NCBI GenBank assembly: GCA_020622085.1
Contig: JAHRYM010000002.1
Location: 457,281 to 521,280, forward strand
DNA length: 64,000 nt
Reading direction: 5' to 3'
Source: Paracoccaceae bacterium
GTDB lineage: Bacteria > Pseudomonadota > Alphaproteobacteria > Rhodobacterales > Rhodobacteraceae
Below are positions 55,970-64,000 of the stretch, piece by piece (the stretch's first letter is position 1; the number at the start of each line of letters is the position of its first letter). The notes under the pieces were generated by a model. The model did no database searches. It saw nothing but the letters and a program-made list of their open reading frames with translations, and was not told the DNA's origin. The position numbers and the translations under genes were made by a program.

Positions 55970-57076
55970 GTGGCCAACCCTTCCCTGCTCCTTCTTGCCG
56001 GTGACGGCATCGGGCCCGAAGTCATGGGCGAAGTGAAGAAGATCATCGCCTGGTATGGTGCCAAGCGCGGCCTTGCCTTCGATGTGAGCGAGGATCTGGT
56101 GGGCGGCTCTGCCTATGACGCGCATGGCACGCCCCTGACGGACGCGACGATGGCCAAGGCGCAGGCCGCCGATGCCGTTCTGCTGGGCGCCGTCGGCGGC
56201 CCGAAATACGACAAGCTCGACTTCAAGGTGAAGCCGGAACGCGGCCTGTTGCGCCTGCGCAAGGAAATGGACCTTTACGCCAACCTGCGCCCGGCGCAGT
56301 GCTTTGACGCGCTGGCGGATTTCTCGTCGCTGAAGAAGGACGTGGTGGCGGGCCTCGACATCATGATCGTGCGGGAACTGACGAGCGGCGTCTATTTCGG
56401 CGAACCGCGCGGCATCTTTACCGAAGGCAATGAACGCGTCGGCATCAACACCCAGCGCTATACAGAATCCGAAATCGCACGCGTCGCCCGTTCGGCCTTT
56501 GAGCTGGCGCGCAAGCGCGGCAACAAGGTCTGCTCGATGGAGAAGGCCAATGTGATGGAATCGGGCATCCTGTGGCGCGAGGTCGTGCAGGAGATCCACG
56601 ACAAGGAATACCCGGATGTGGAGCTTTCGCACATGTATGCCGACGCGGGCGCCATGCAACTCACGCGCTGGCCCAAGCAGTTCGATGTGATCGTCACCGA
56701 CAACCTGTTCGGCGACCTGCTCTCGGACCTTGCGGCGATGCTGACCGGCAGCCTCGGGATGCTTCCTTCTGCCAGCCTTGGCGCGCCGATGGCCAATGGC
56801 CGCCCGAAGGCCCTTTATGAACCCGTGCATGGTTCCGCCCCCGACATCGCCGGCCAGGGCAAGGCGAACCCGATCGCCTGCATCCTGTCCTTCGCGATGG
56901 CGCTGCGCTATTCCTTCGACCAGGGAACCGAGGCGACGCGTCTGGAAAAGGCGGTCGAGAAGGTGCTGGCGGACGGCATTCGCACCGCCGACCTGATGGG
57001 CCCGGAAGGCGGCAAGCCGGTGTCGACCAGCGAGATGGGTGACCGGATCATCGCGGCGCTGGACGCGAGCCTCTGA
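55970..57076 (+). CDS. leuB: 3-isopropylmalate dehydrogenase
   Basis: The product is 368 aa. Seen: [28 protein letters not shown], substrate Arg residues in [20 protein letters not shown] (20 residues), and the signature [20 protein letters not shown] (20 residues). It oxidatively decarboxylates 3-isopropylmalate. The start is GTG 55970, 10 nt after AAGG; GTG 55961 is in frame but touches the ribosome site. Confidence 0.96.
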   Translation: MANPSLLLLAGDGIGPEVMGEVKKIIAWYGAKRGLAFDVSEDLVGGSAYDAHGTPLTDATMAKAQAADAVLLGAVGGPKYDKLDFKVKPERGLLRLRKEMDLYANLRPAQCFDALADFSSLKKDVVAGLDIMIVRELTSGVYFGEPRGIFTEGNERVGINTQRYTESEIARVARSAFELARKRGNKVCSMEKANVMESGILWREVVQEIHDKEYPDVELSHMYADAGAMQLTRWPKQFDVIVTDNLFGDLLSDLAAMLTGSLGMLPSASLGAPMANGRPKALYEPVHGSAPDIAGQGKANPIACILSFAMALRYSFDQGTEATRLEKAVEKVLADGIRTADLMGPEGGKPVSTSEMGDRIIAALDASL

Positions 57077-57088
57077 TCCGCGCGCCGT

Positions 57089-58696
57089 TCAGTCCAGATC
57101 CATGAACCAGGGATCCGGCGCGCTGCCAGCCGCCGGATCCGGCTCCGCGGCGCGGACACCGTAATGCACGATCCGTTCCGCATGGCGGGTCGCGCGTTCC
57201 AGCCAGCGCATGGCGTCGGTCAGATCGAAGACGCCCGGCTCGGACACCGGGCCGACGCGGTCGCGCAGCATGACCGAGTGCCGCAGGCGCGCCGCGCGCC
57301 GCGCCACCAGTTCGGCCAGACGATTCAGCCGGCCATGCACAGTCGGGTCGGCCATGTCTTCCGCCGCCTGCCGCAGCACTGCCCCCAGAACCAGCGCCGG
57401 ACGCGCGAGCCGGGGATTTTCCAGCACCAGGGCAATGCGCGACTGCTGGTCGGCCCGCGCCGCAAGGCGGCTGATATGGTCAAACTGATGCAGCAGCGCT
57501 GCATGGCGACGCAGGGGCCCAGGCTTGCCGCCTTCGATCTCGATGCCGGTGAGGAAATCCTCGATCTGGGCCGTTGCCGCCTCCAGCCTGGGCGCCAGCG
57601 CCACCAGCCGCTCTCCGTCATGGGTGGGGCCAAGCCGGGCGCCCAGTGCCGCGAACAGGGCTGCGGCTACGGTGTCCGACGCGCCGCGCGCCGCATCCAG
57701 CGCCGCATCCGCATCTGACAGCAGCGCCCGGTCAAGTCGCAGCGAGGCCAATGTGCCGTCGTCGGGGACCAGTCGTTCCACAAGCCTCGCGAAGGGGCCG
57801 GTGAATGGCAGCAGCAGCATGACGCCAATCACATTTAGCAGCGTGTGGAACGACACCAGCGCCGACAGCGGATCGCCCGTCAGCCGCACCAGTGCCGCCG
57901 TCACCACGCCCAGCAACAGGAAGGCGGCAAGTCCCGTCACGACGTTGTAGGCCACATGGGCAACCGCGGTCCGGCGCATGTCGCGCGAGCCGCCGATGGT
58001 GGCCAGCAGCGATTTCACCGTCGAGCCGATGTCCATGCCGATGACCAGAGCCGCCGCCTGCGGCAGCGACAGCGTTCCCGCCCCCAGCAGCACCAGCGCC
58101 ATGGCGACGCCGGCGCTTGACGCCTGAACGACCACGGTAAAGACCGCCCCTGTCAGCACCAGAACCCCGCGTCCCAGCCAGGTGTCGGCCGGCATCTGGC
58201 GAAAGAGCGGCATCATGTCGATACCCTCGGTCCCCCGCTGCATGTAGTCGAGGCCCAGGAACAGCAGGCTGAACCCCAGAATCAGCAGCCCGACCCGCGC
58301 CAGCCGCGCGCGACCAAGTGCGCGGACAAATGCACCCGCCAGCATCAGCGGCAGCGCAAGCGTGCCCAGGTGCAGCTTGAGCCCCAGCGCCATTACCATC
58401 CAGCCGGTGACGGTGGTGCCGATATTGGCGCCGTAGATGATGCCGATGGCCTGCGGAAAGGTAATCAGCCCGGCACCGACAAATCCGATCGTGGTCAGCA
58501 TCGTGGCGCTTGAAGACTGGATGAGCGCGGTCACCCCTGCCCCTATCATCGCGCCGCTGAGCGGCGAGCGGGTGAACCGCGCAAGCAGGTTGCGAATGCT
58601 GCGGGATGCCAGTTGGCGCAGCGCATCGGTCATCACCTGCATCCCGAAAAGATACAGGCCAATTCCGCCAAGAAGGAGAAGAACGCTGTCGACCAT
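57089..58696 (-). CDS. Na/Pi cotransporter family protein with PhoU-like C-terminus
   Basis: The product is 535 aa. Two inverted Na_Pi_cotrans repeats carry the QSSSA-type motifs: GVTALIQSSSATMLTTIGF and FTVVVQASSAGVAMALVLLG (20 residues). About nine membrane segments are seen, then a soluble PhoU-like helical region (about 335-515). It probably imports phosphate with sodium; the PhoU-like part may regulate it. Not linked to a pst operon here. Confidence 0.88.
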   Translation of the reverse strand: MVDSVLLLLGGIGLYLFGMQVMTDALRQLASRSIRNLLARFTRSPLSGAMIGAGVTALIQSSSATMLTTIGFVGAGLITFPQAIGIIYGANIGTTVTGWMVMALGLKLHLGTLALPLMLAGAFVRALGRARLARVGLLILGFSLLFLGLDYMQRGTEGIDMMPLFRQMPADTWLGRGVLVLTGAVFTVVVQASSAGVAMALVLLGAGTLSLPQAAALVIGMDIGSTVKSLLATIGGSRDMRRTAVAHVAYNVVTGLAAFLLLGVVTAALVRLTGDPLSALVSFHTLLNVIGVMLLLPFTGPFARLVERLVPDDGTLASLRLDRALLSDADAALDAARGASDTVAAALFAALGARLGPTHDGERLVALAPRLEAATAQIEDFLTGIEIEGGKPGPLRRHAALLHQFDHISRLAARADQQSRIALVLENPRLARPALVLGAVLRQAAEDMADPTVHGRLNRLAELVARRAARLRHSVMLRDRVGPVSEPGVFDLTDAMRWLERATRHAERIVHYGVRAAEPDPAAGSAPDPWFMDLD

Positions 58697-58804
58697 GCCG
58701 CTGCCTGCCGTCAGGATGCCGTGAAAGACCCGGCCCCCGCAAGGGTCGAACCTTGCAGATGCAGCGGGACTGCGTCATCTGTGCCCATTGGACCGGACCG
58801 GATC

Positions 58805-59782
58805 ATGTCGAGCGGAAACAATCTCAACCTCAGGGGGGCGCTGCTGGCACTGGCGGCGATGGGTCTTTACGCGACACATGATGTCGTGGTGAAGATCCTG
58901 GGCAGAACCTATTCACCGATCCAGATCGTGTTCTTCGGTGCGCTGCTGTCCTTTCCGCTGGTGTCCTTCATCAGCCTTGCTGACCGCGACGGAGGCCGAT
59001 TGTGGCCACGCCAGCCGATCTGGGTCATGCTGCGGTCGGTCTGCATGGTCCTGACATCGGTTTCGGCCTTCTATGCCTTCACCGTCCTGCCGCTGGCGCA
59101 AACCTACGCGATCCTCTTCGCCACGCCGCTTCTGGTCACGCTGATGTCCATTCCGTTTCTGGGTGAACATGTCGGCCTGCATCGGCTTGGCGCGACGATC
59201 CTTGGGCTGGTGGGGGTGCTTGTTGTCCTGCGCCCGGGGCAGGAAGCGCTGTCGGCCGGGCATCTGTCAGCCCTGCTTTCCGCCGTGACGGGGGCACTGG
59301 CTTCGGTCATTGCGCGCCGGATCGGGCCGACCGAGCGGCCTCTGGTGATGCTCTTGTTCCCGATGCTGGGAAACGTCGTGGTCATGGGGGCGCTCTTGCC
59401 GCTGGTCTATCTGCCGATGCCGTTTGCCGACCTGGGGCTTTCGGGCATCATCGCCGTCCTCGGCCTTGGCGCGGCGCTGATGGTGATCCTTGCGTTCCGC
59501 GCCGGAGAGGCGGTGATCGTCGCGCCGATGCAATACAGCCAGATCCTCTGGGCAACGGTCTACGGCTATCTGCTGTTTGACGAACCGCTCGATGGTGCGA
59601 CCTTTGCCGGCGCCTCGATCATCATCGCCTCGGGCATCTACATCGTGCTGCGCGAGGCCCTGTCGAACCGGTCACGCACGAGGCCCGCCATGAATACCGG
59701 TGCAAGGAACGAAACCGTGACCACGCCCCGCCTGAACCCGCTGGCGCGCATCCTGGGCCTGCCGCCCAGGCAGGACCGATAG
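58805..59782 (+). CDS. DMT superfamily transporter (two EamA domains)
   Basis: The product is 325 aa with ten membrane segments. EamA repeats start at LRGALLALAAMGLYATHDVV and at LLSAVTGALASVIARRIGP, with FGALLSFPLVSF and APMQYSQILWATVYGYLLFD (20 residues). The basic tail of about 40 residues is longer than usual. Members export metabolites or take up small solutes; the substrate is unknown. It is divergent from the Na/Pi gene. Confidence 0.88.
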   Translation: MSSGNNLNLRGALLALAAMGLYATHDVVVKILGRTYSPIQIVFFGALLSFPLVSFISLADRDGGRLWPRQPIWVMLRSVCMVLTSVSAFYAFTVLPLAQTYAILFATPLLVTLMSIPFLGEHVGLHRLGATILGLVGVLVVLRPGQEALSAGHLSALLSAVTGALASVIARRIGPTERPLVMLLFPMLGNVVVMGALLPLVYLPMPFADLGLSGIIAVLGLGAALMVILAFRAGEAVIVAPMQYSQILWATVYGYLLFDEPLDGATFAGASIIIASGIYIVLREALSNRSRTRPAMNTGARNETVTTPRLNPLARILGLPPRQDR

Positions 59783-59849
59783 TGCAGCGAGACACGCACA
59801 GAGCCCCTTGCAAAGACCGCCGGGAACCGGTAACCCCGCGCCACACGGT

Positions 59850-59926
59850 CGGAGCGTAGCGCAGCCTGGTAGCGCACCTGCTTCGGGAGCAGGGGGTCGG
59901 AGGTTCGAATCCTCTCGCTCCGACCA
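59850..59926 (+). tRNA. tRNA-Pro (CGG), CCA encoded
   Basis: 77 nt. Acceptor CGGAGCG/CGCTCCG, D arm GCGC-AGCCTGGTA-GCGC, anticodon stem CCTGC/GCAGG around TTCGGGA with anticodon CGG at 59884-59886, T arm GGAGG-TTCGAAT-CCTCT, then ACCA. A weak promoter TTGCAA-N17-TAACCC lies at 59808-59836. All consensus positions (T8, A14, GG, TTC) are normal. Confidence 0.95.
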
Positions 59927-60013
59927 GTTTTCCCGATTGTCACACTGGACGGACAGATCATACCCGCGGGTCCGCGCCCCGGCGGAATCGGGTGGGGCCG
60001 AACGAAAGATCGA

Positions 60014-61204
60014 ATGGGCAAAATGCGCATCGGCATCGCATTCCTGGTGGCCAGCTATGTTCTCAGCCAGTTCTTCCGGTCCTTCCTTGCCGTCATGTCT
60101 CCGGTGCTTTCCGCCGAGACCGGATCAAGCCCGTCCGATCTGGCGGTATCTTCCGGGCTCTGGTTCCTTGCCTTCGCGCTTGCGCAGATCCCGGTTGGCG
60201 CGGCGCTTGACCTGATCGGACCACGCCGGACCGTTTCGGTCGTGCTGGCACTGGGCGGCGGGGGCGGGGCAATGCTCTTTGCACTGGCCGAAGGGCCCGT
60301 CACCATTCACCTGGCGATGGTCCTCATCGGCATCGGCTGTTCTCCGGTGATGGTGACCGCCTATTTCATCTTCGCGCGGATCTATCCGCCAAAGGTCTTC
60401 GGCGCCCTTGGCGGTGCGACCATTGCCATCGGCTCGCTGGGCAACATGGCGGGGGCAGCACCGCTTGCCTGGACGATCGATGCCTTCGGCTGGCGCGAAA
60501 CGCTCTGGGCGCTGGCGGGGATCACGTTCATCGTGGCCATCGCACTTGCGGTTTTCATACGTGACCCCGCGCGCGTCACCGCGCCAACGCGGCAAAGGGC
60601 GCCCATGCGGGAATTGCTGTCGATCCGCCCGCTATGGCCCATCCTGCCGATGATGGCGGTCACCGCGGCGCCGGCGCCGCTGATTCTCGGCCTTTGGGCC
60701 GGGCCCTATCTGCACGAGGTCTTCGGCGCAGACGCTGCGGGCATCGGCGGGGTCACGCTGTTCATGGGGCTGGCGATGGTGCTGGGCAATTTCGCCTATG
60801 GCTACCTTGATCGCCTGGCGCGATCGACAAAAGCCGTGGTTCTTGCCGGTGGCCTGGCCATGGCGGTGGCGCTGGCGCTTCTGGCCTTGTGGCCGGCTGC
60901 GGGGATGGTCCCGGCAACCGTGCTGCTGATTGCCGTGGGGCTTTTCGGATCGGCCTATCCTGCGATCATGGCGCATGGCCGCGCCTTCCTGCCGCAGCAC
61001 CTGCTTGGCCGCGGCGTGAGCTTCATCAACATGTTCGGGATGGGCGGTGCGGCACTTCTGCAGTTGGCATCACGCCCGGTCTATCGCGCAACCGAAGGCA
61101 GCGGCGATCCGGCCGCAACCTTTTCGGCGATTTTCCTGTTCTTCCTGCTTCCGATGCTGCCGGCGATGGCGCTCTATCTTTTTTCACGCGATGCGCACGC
61201 ATGA
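60014..61204 (+). CDS. MFS transporter
   Basis: The product is 396 aa with about 12 membrane segments. The loop 2-3 signature [18 protein letters not shown] and the first helix [20 protein letters not shown] (20 residues) fit the nitrate/nitrite-porter-like or sugar-phosphate-like antiporter groups. Substrate unknown. It follows tRNA-Pro by 87 bp. A second in-frame ATG at 60023 is possible. Confidence 0.88.
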   Translation: MGKMRIGIAFLVASYVLSQFFRSFLAVMSPVLSAETGSSPSDLAVSSGLWFLAFALAQIPVGAALDLIGPRRTVSVVLALGGGGGAMLFALAEGPVTIHLAMVLIGIGCSPVMVTAYFIFARIYPPKVFGALGGATIAIGSLGNMAGAAPLAWTIDAFGWRETLWALAGITFIVAIALAVFIRDPARVTAPTRQRAPMRELLSIRPLWPILPMMAVTAAPAPLILGLWAGPYLHEVFGADAAGIGGVTLFMGLAMVLGNFAYGYLDRLARSTKAVVLAGGLAMAVALALLALWPAAGMVPATVLLIAVGLFGSAYPAIMAHGRAFLPQHLLGRGVSFINMFGMGGAALLQLASRPVYRATEGSGDPAATFSAIFLFFLLPMLPAMALYLFSRDAHA

Positions 61205-61297
61205 ACCGTCACGCTTTTGCAATTCTGCGGCCTTTGGTCTTTTCCCCCGCAGGGCTTTGCGCTAAGCGGCCTTGTCCTGAAGTGAAGGAGACCCCTC

Positions 61298-62320
61298 ATG
61301 GGCTACAAGGTCGTTGTTGCCGGCGCCACGGGGAACGTGGGCCGTGAAATGCTGAACATCCTTGCCGAACGGGAATTCCCCGTCGACGAGATCGTGGCAC
61401 TTGCCAGCCGCAAGTCGCTGGGCACCGAAGTCAGCTTTGGCGACAAGACCCTCACTACCAAGGATCTGGACACTTTCGATTTCACCGGCTGGGACATCGC
61501 GCTGTTTGCCGTCGGGTCCGAGGCGACGAAGGTCTACGCCCCGAAGGCGGCCGCAGCCGGCTGCGTCGTGATCGACAACTCGTCGCTTTACCGCTACGAC
61601 CCGCAGATCCCGCTGGTCGTGCCCGAGGTAAACCCCGAAGCCGTGGACCGGTACAAGATCCGCAACATCATCGCGAACCCGAACTGTTCGACCGCGCAGA
61701 TGGTGGTGGCGCTGAAGCCGCTGCATGACCGCGCCAGGATCAAGCGCGTCGTCGTCTCGACCTACCAATCTGTGTCGGGCGCCGGCAAGGAAGGCATCGA
61801 CGAGCTTTGGGACCAGACCAAGGGCATCTATGTGCCGGGTCAGGAAAAGGCGCCGAAGAAGTTCACCAAGCAGATCGCCTTCAACGTGATCCCGCATATC
61901 GACGTCTTCCTGGACGATGGTTCGACCAAGGAAGAATGGAAGATGGTGGCGGAAACGAAGAAGATCCTCGACCCGTCGATCAAGGTCACCGCGACCTGCG
62001 TGCGGGTTCCGGTCTTTGTCGGCCATTCGGAATCGATCAATATCGAGACCGAGGATTTCCTGGACTGGGAAGAGGCAAGCGACATCCTGCGCGAGGCGCC
62101 GGGCGTGATGGTCGTCGACAAGCGCGAACCGGGCGGATATGTGACGCCGATCGAATGCGTGGGCGAATACGCGACCTATATCAGCCGCATCCGGCAGGAC
62201 TCGACCATTGAAAATGGCCTGAACTTCTGGTGCGTGTCCGACAACCTGCGCAAGGGCGCGGCGCTGAACGCGGTCCAGATCGCCGAAACGCTGGGCAAAC
62301 GCTGCCTGAAGAAAGGCTGA
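61298..62320 (+). CDS. asd: Aspartate-semialdehyde dehydrogenase
   Basis: The product is 340 aa. Seen: VVVAGATGNVGREMLNILAE (20 residues) NADP site, CVVIDNSSLYRYD, the catalytic Cys in IIANPNCSTAQMVVAL, STYQSVSGAGKEGIDEL, and VRVPVFVGHSESINIETE. It reduces aspartyl phosphate for lysine, threonine and methionine synthesis. ATG 61298 follows GAAGGAGA. A terminator follows. Confidence 0.97.
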   Translation: MGYKVVVAGATGNVGREMLNILAEREFPVDEIVALASRKSLGTEVSFGDKTLTTKDLDTFDFTGWDIALFAVGSEATKVYAPKAAAAGCVVIDNSSLYRYDPQIPLVVPEVNPEAVDRYKIRNIIANPNCSTAQMVVALKPLHDRARIKRVVVSTYQSVSGAGKEGIDELWDQTKGIYVPGQEKAPKKFTKQIAFNVIPHIDVFLDDGSTKEEWKMVAETKKILDPSIKVTATCVRVPVFVGHSESINIETEDFLDWEEASDILREAPGVMVVDKREPGGYVTPIECVGEYATYISRIRQDSTIENGLNFWCVSDNLRKGAALNAVQIAETLGKRCLKKG

Positions 62321-62413
62321 CCGCGCACCGCCCGACGCGGCCCGGATGGCGGGAATGATCGCAGAGCGCTGCCATGTGCAGACTGGTCCGCGATCGACCG
62401 GACCAAAGCAGAG

Positions 62414-62442
62414 AGGCCGCCCCTTTCGGGGGCGGCCTTTTT
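62414..62442 (+). terminator. Rho-independent terminator after asd
   Basis: AGGCCGCCCC-loop-GGGGCGGCCT followed by TTTTT. It lies 93 nt after the asd stop and also faces the convergent unknown gene. Confidence 0.85.
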
Positions 62443-62469
62443 CCTGGTGCAGCTTTCATGGCAAGGCGG

Positions 62470-63627
62470 TCAGGCCGCACGGCCCGGTCCGCGACTTTCC
62501 GAGACCAGGGCGCGCAGCACATGGCTGAGGCCACCGCCACCTGGAAACGGCGCGCGAAAGTGCAGGCAGAGCCGTTCAAGCGTCAGCCCGATCGCCTCCA
62601 GTTGGAACAGCGGCCGGTCCTCGGGCCAGCTGTGCAGCACAAGGCTGCGGCCGCAGTCGGTCAGACGCAACACCAGGCCCTCGCGGCGCAGGCTTCTTTG
62701 CAGGTCAAGCCAACCCGGGGACGACTTGATGATACGCTGCAAGTGCATGTAGGTCGCCATGCCGGGTTCGACCGCCTGTTCCGATCCGGGCGCAAGGCCT
62801 GCCTCGGGCGCGACGTCTGGCGTGGCAACGAAATCGGGCGCGTAGGCAAAAGCCGTTTCCGGCAAGCGGAGTTGCAGGAATTCGGCAGTGGGGTTAATCG
62901 CATGGTCCGGCACAATATCCCGCGCATGCTCCGGCGCCGCTGCGCCGGCGTGCTGCAGATCGGCGGACATGGCATGATGCGTCGGCTCTCCCCAGCTATC
63001 GCACCAGTCGTCACACCGATCTTCGTGTTCGTCCGCATCTATGGCTGCAGACTCAGTGGCGTTTGTTCCGGCTTCCGGCTGGAAGCAGGTCGTGACCGAC
63101 GCGAAGTCACCTTGGGTGGCCAGGATATCATAGGTCATCGTGCTGAAGGGATGGCCGTCCTCTGCCCGCAGCGGCGATGTGGCGACCATGAATGGCGTTT
63201 CCGGCGACTGAGGCAGATCGACCTGCGCCGATGCTTCCGAACAGACGGCCTTGACCAGAGCCAACACCGGGTCATCGTGCAGAGCCGCGACGGTTGACGG
63301 TTTGACGGTTTCGACAATTTCGGGTTCTGCGGCTGTCCTGCGCAGTGCAGCGAGAACCCGTGCGGTGACGGCCTCCGGCTCTGGCGAAGGCAGGTTTGGC
63401 GATGAGGCCAGCGCCTTGTCGTCATGCAGGGGCGGATTGGACGGTTGCGGGACCGAAGAGAGGGCAGCAAGCGGCGCCCTCGCATCAGGTGACGGGACCG
63501 CAATCGCCTGCCGCAGCAGGGCGCGCATCTGATCCGCAGGTGTCCGGCCCGCCGCCTTGGCGGCGTGGCCGAGGCCAACCAGAAGGTCGGCTGGCAATGA
63601 GAGTGAGATGATGACCGACTGTTCCAT
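62470..63627 (-). CDS. Unknown two-part protein (RHH-like N-terminus, conserved C-terminal domain)
   Basis: The product is 385 aa, not recognised. Residues about 3-45 (SVIISLSLPADLLVGLGHAA, then RTPADQMRALLRQAI) look like a ribbon-helix-helix. Residues 50-290 are a low-complexity Pro/Ala/acidic linker. The last ~95 residues form a compact domain (YMHLQRIIKSSPGWLDLQRS, GLVLRLTDCGRSLVLHSW). A DNA-binding or anchoring role is conceivable but unproven. Start ATG 63627; ATG 63639 is in frame. Ribosome sites are weak at both. Confidence 0.7.
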   Translation of the reverse strand: MEQSVIISLSLPADLLVGLGHAAKAAGRTPADQMRALLRQAIAVPSPDARAPLAALSSVPQPSNPPLHDDKALASSPNLPSPEPEAVTARVLAALRRTAAEPEIVETVKPSTVAALHDDPVLALVKAVCSEASAQVDLPQSPETPFMVATSPLRAEDGHPFSTMTYDILATQGDFASVTTCFQPEAGTNATESAAIDADEHEDRCDDWCDSWGEPTHHAMSADLQHAGAAAPEHARDIVPDHAINPTAEFLQLRLPETAFAYAPDFVATPDVAPEAGLAPGSEQAVEPGMATYMHLQRIIKSSPGWLDLQRSLRREGLVLRLTDCGRSLVLHSWPEDRPLFQLEAIGLTLERLCLHFRAPFPGGGGLSHVLRALVSESRGPGRAA

Positions 63628-63683
63628 GACGCCGATCATGCGGCAAAGCGGTTAATGGACCGTGCAAACCGCCGCGCGATCCG

Positions 63684-64000
63684 TCAGATAACCACGAAGT
63701 CTCCGGTTTCGGCTTCGATCTGCATCAGCTCGCCCGCGCCGGTATCGGTCCAGAGTCCGTGAAGTGTCAGGTCTCCGGCCTCGACGGAAGCGCGGACGAA
63801 GGGGAAGGTCATCAGGTTCTCGATGCTGACCCGGACCGCCTCGCGTTCCAGTTCGGCCACGCGGGTCGCGCGATCCTCGATCGTCTTCACCCGGTCATAG
63901 CCCGGACGCAGGATGTCCATCCAGCGGCCCACGAAACTGCTTTTCTGTTCAAGTTCCGGGGCATTGCCCGAACACATCTCGTGGCAGCCCAGAACGCCCC
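63684..64000 (-). CDS. Beta-class carbonic anhydrase (3' part only)
   Basis: The last 105 codons are present; the gene runs off the right edge. GVLGCHEMCSGNAPELE continues the zinc-site loop (the canonical GHxxCGG would lie just outside). SSFVGRWMDILRPGYDRV, SIENLMTFPFVRASVEAGDL (20 residues) and LHGLWTDTGAGEL are typical of the family. It interconverts CO2 and bicarbonate. No start or context is visible. Confidence 0.88.
   Translation of the reverse strand, partial: GVLGCHEMCSGNAPELEQKSSFVGRWMDILRPGYDRVKTIEDRATRVAELEREAVRVSIENLMTFPFVRASVEAGDLTLHGLWTDTGAGELMQIEAETGDFVVI

Overview
The window is a high-GC alphaproteobacterial chromosome segment, most likely from the Rhodobacterales (Rhodobacteraceae). 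The evidence is an mcl1-type malyl-CoA/beta-methylmalyl-CoA lyase, a perfect Fnr-type box, a VPLPA-CTERM protein, rpmI-rplT-pheS-pheT, the pairing of rlmB with tRNA-Tyr, and a mreBCD-mrdA-rodA string. No phage, IS transposase, rRNA or CRISPR array is visible. The species cannot be named from the sequence alone.

Layout. 1-4836: an anaerobic block in which ubiT-ubiU (minus) diverge from ubiD-ubiX-ric-nnrS (plus) around one perfect Fnr box at 819-832. 4942-7851: dnaX-ybaB-recR. 7912-12004: mcl1, an enolase-superfamily epimerase, a quinone-oxidoreductase-like protein, a COQ9-family protein and rpsU. 12172-17877: an aldB-type aldehyde dehydrogenase with an AcoR-like regulator, an Lrp regulator divergent from alanine dehydrogenase, mscL, and a glutathione transferase. 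17930-25100: pheT, an odd insertion/duplication, pheS, rplT, rpmI, a small membrane protein and pyk. 25233-27674: an N-formylglutamate amidohydrolase-like protein, a CoA-binding protein, rlmB and tRNA-Tyr. 27904-33643: the rod-shape operon mreB-mreC-mreD-mrdA-rodA. 33650-35973: ghrA, an SseB-like protein and a uracil-DNA glycosylase family protein.

36000-43642 is a cobalamin locus in partial decay. A truncated riboswitch-like segment, a cobA 3' fragment and a multiply broken cobQ pseudogene lie beside seven intact genes for aminopropanol-arm and nucleotide-loop assembly: threonine-phosphate decarboxylase, cbiB, a GHMP kinase, an alpha-ribazole phosphatase-like gene, cobU, cobT and cobS. Locally this looks like salvage or remodelling of imported corrinoids. 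The downstream demand for B12 fits the ethylmalonyl-CoA pathway implied by mcl1.

43724-51199: gabT with a divergent XRE-cupin regulator, then the minus-strand chain rsfS-rlmH-gpmI-envC-ctpA-rppH. 51653-57076: leuC, leuD and leuB, with a VPLPA-CTERM surface protein between leuC and leuD and an unknown membrane protein between leuD and leuB. 57089-64000: a Na/Pi cotransporter, a DMT-family transporter, tRNA-Pro(CGG), an MFS transporter, asd, an unknown two-part protein and the 3' part of a beta-carbonic anhydrase.

The observations most worth a second look are these: the Fnr box with two -10 hexamers at equal distance on either side, linking O2-independent ubiquinone synthesis to NO-defence genes, with an apparent ATT start for ubiD; the low-GC gene between pheS and pheT, flanked by duplicated pheT-5' and pheS-3' ends; the cobQ/cobA/riboswitch relics; and a dispersed 3'-end hairpin-plus-motif repeat.
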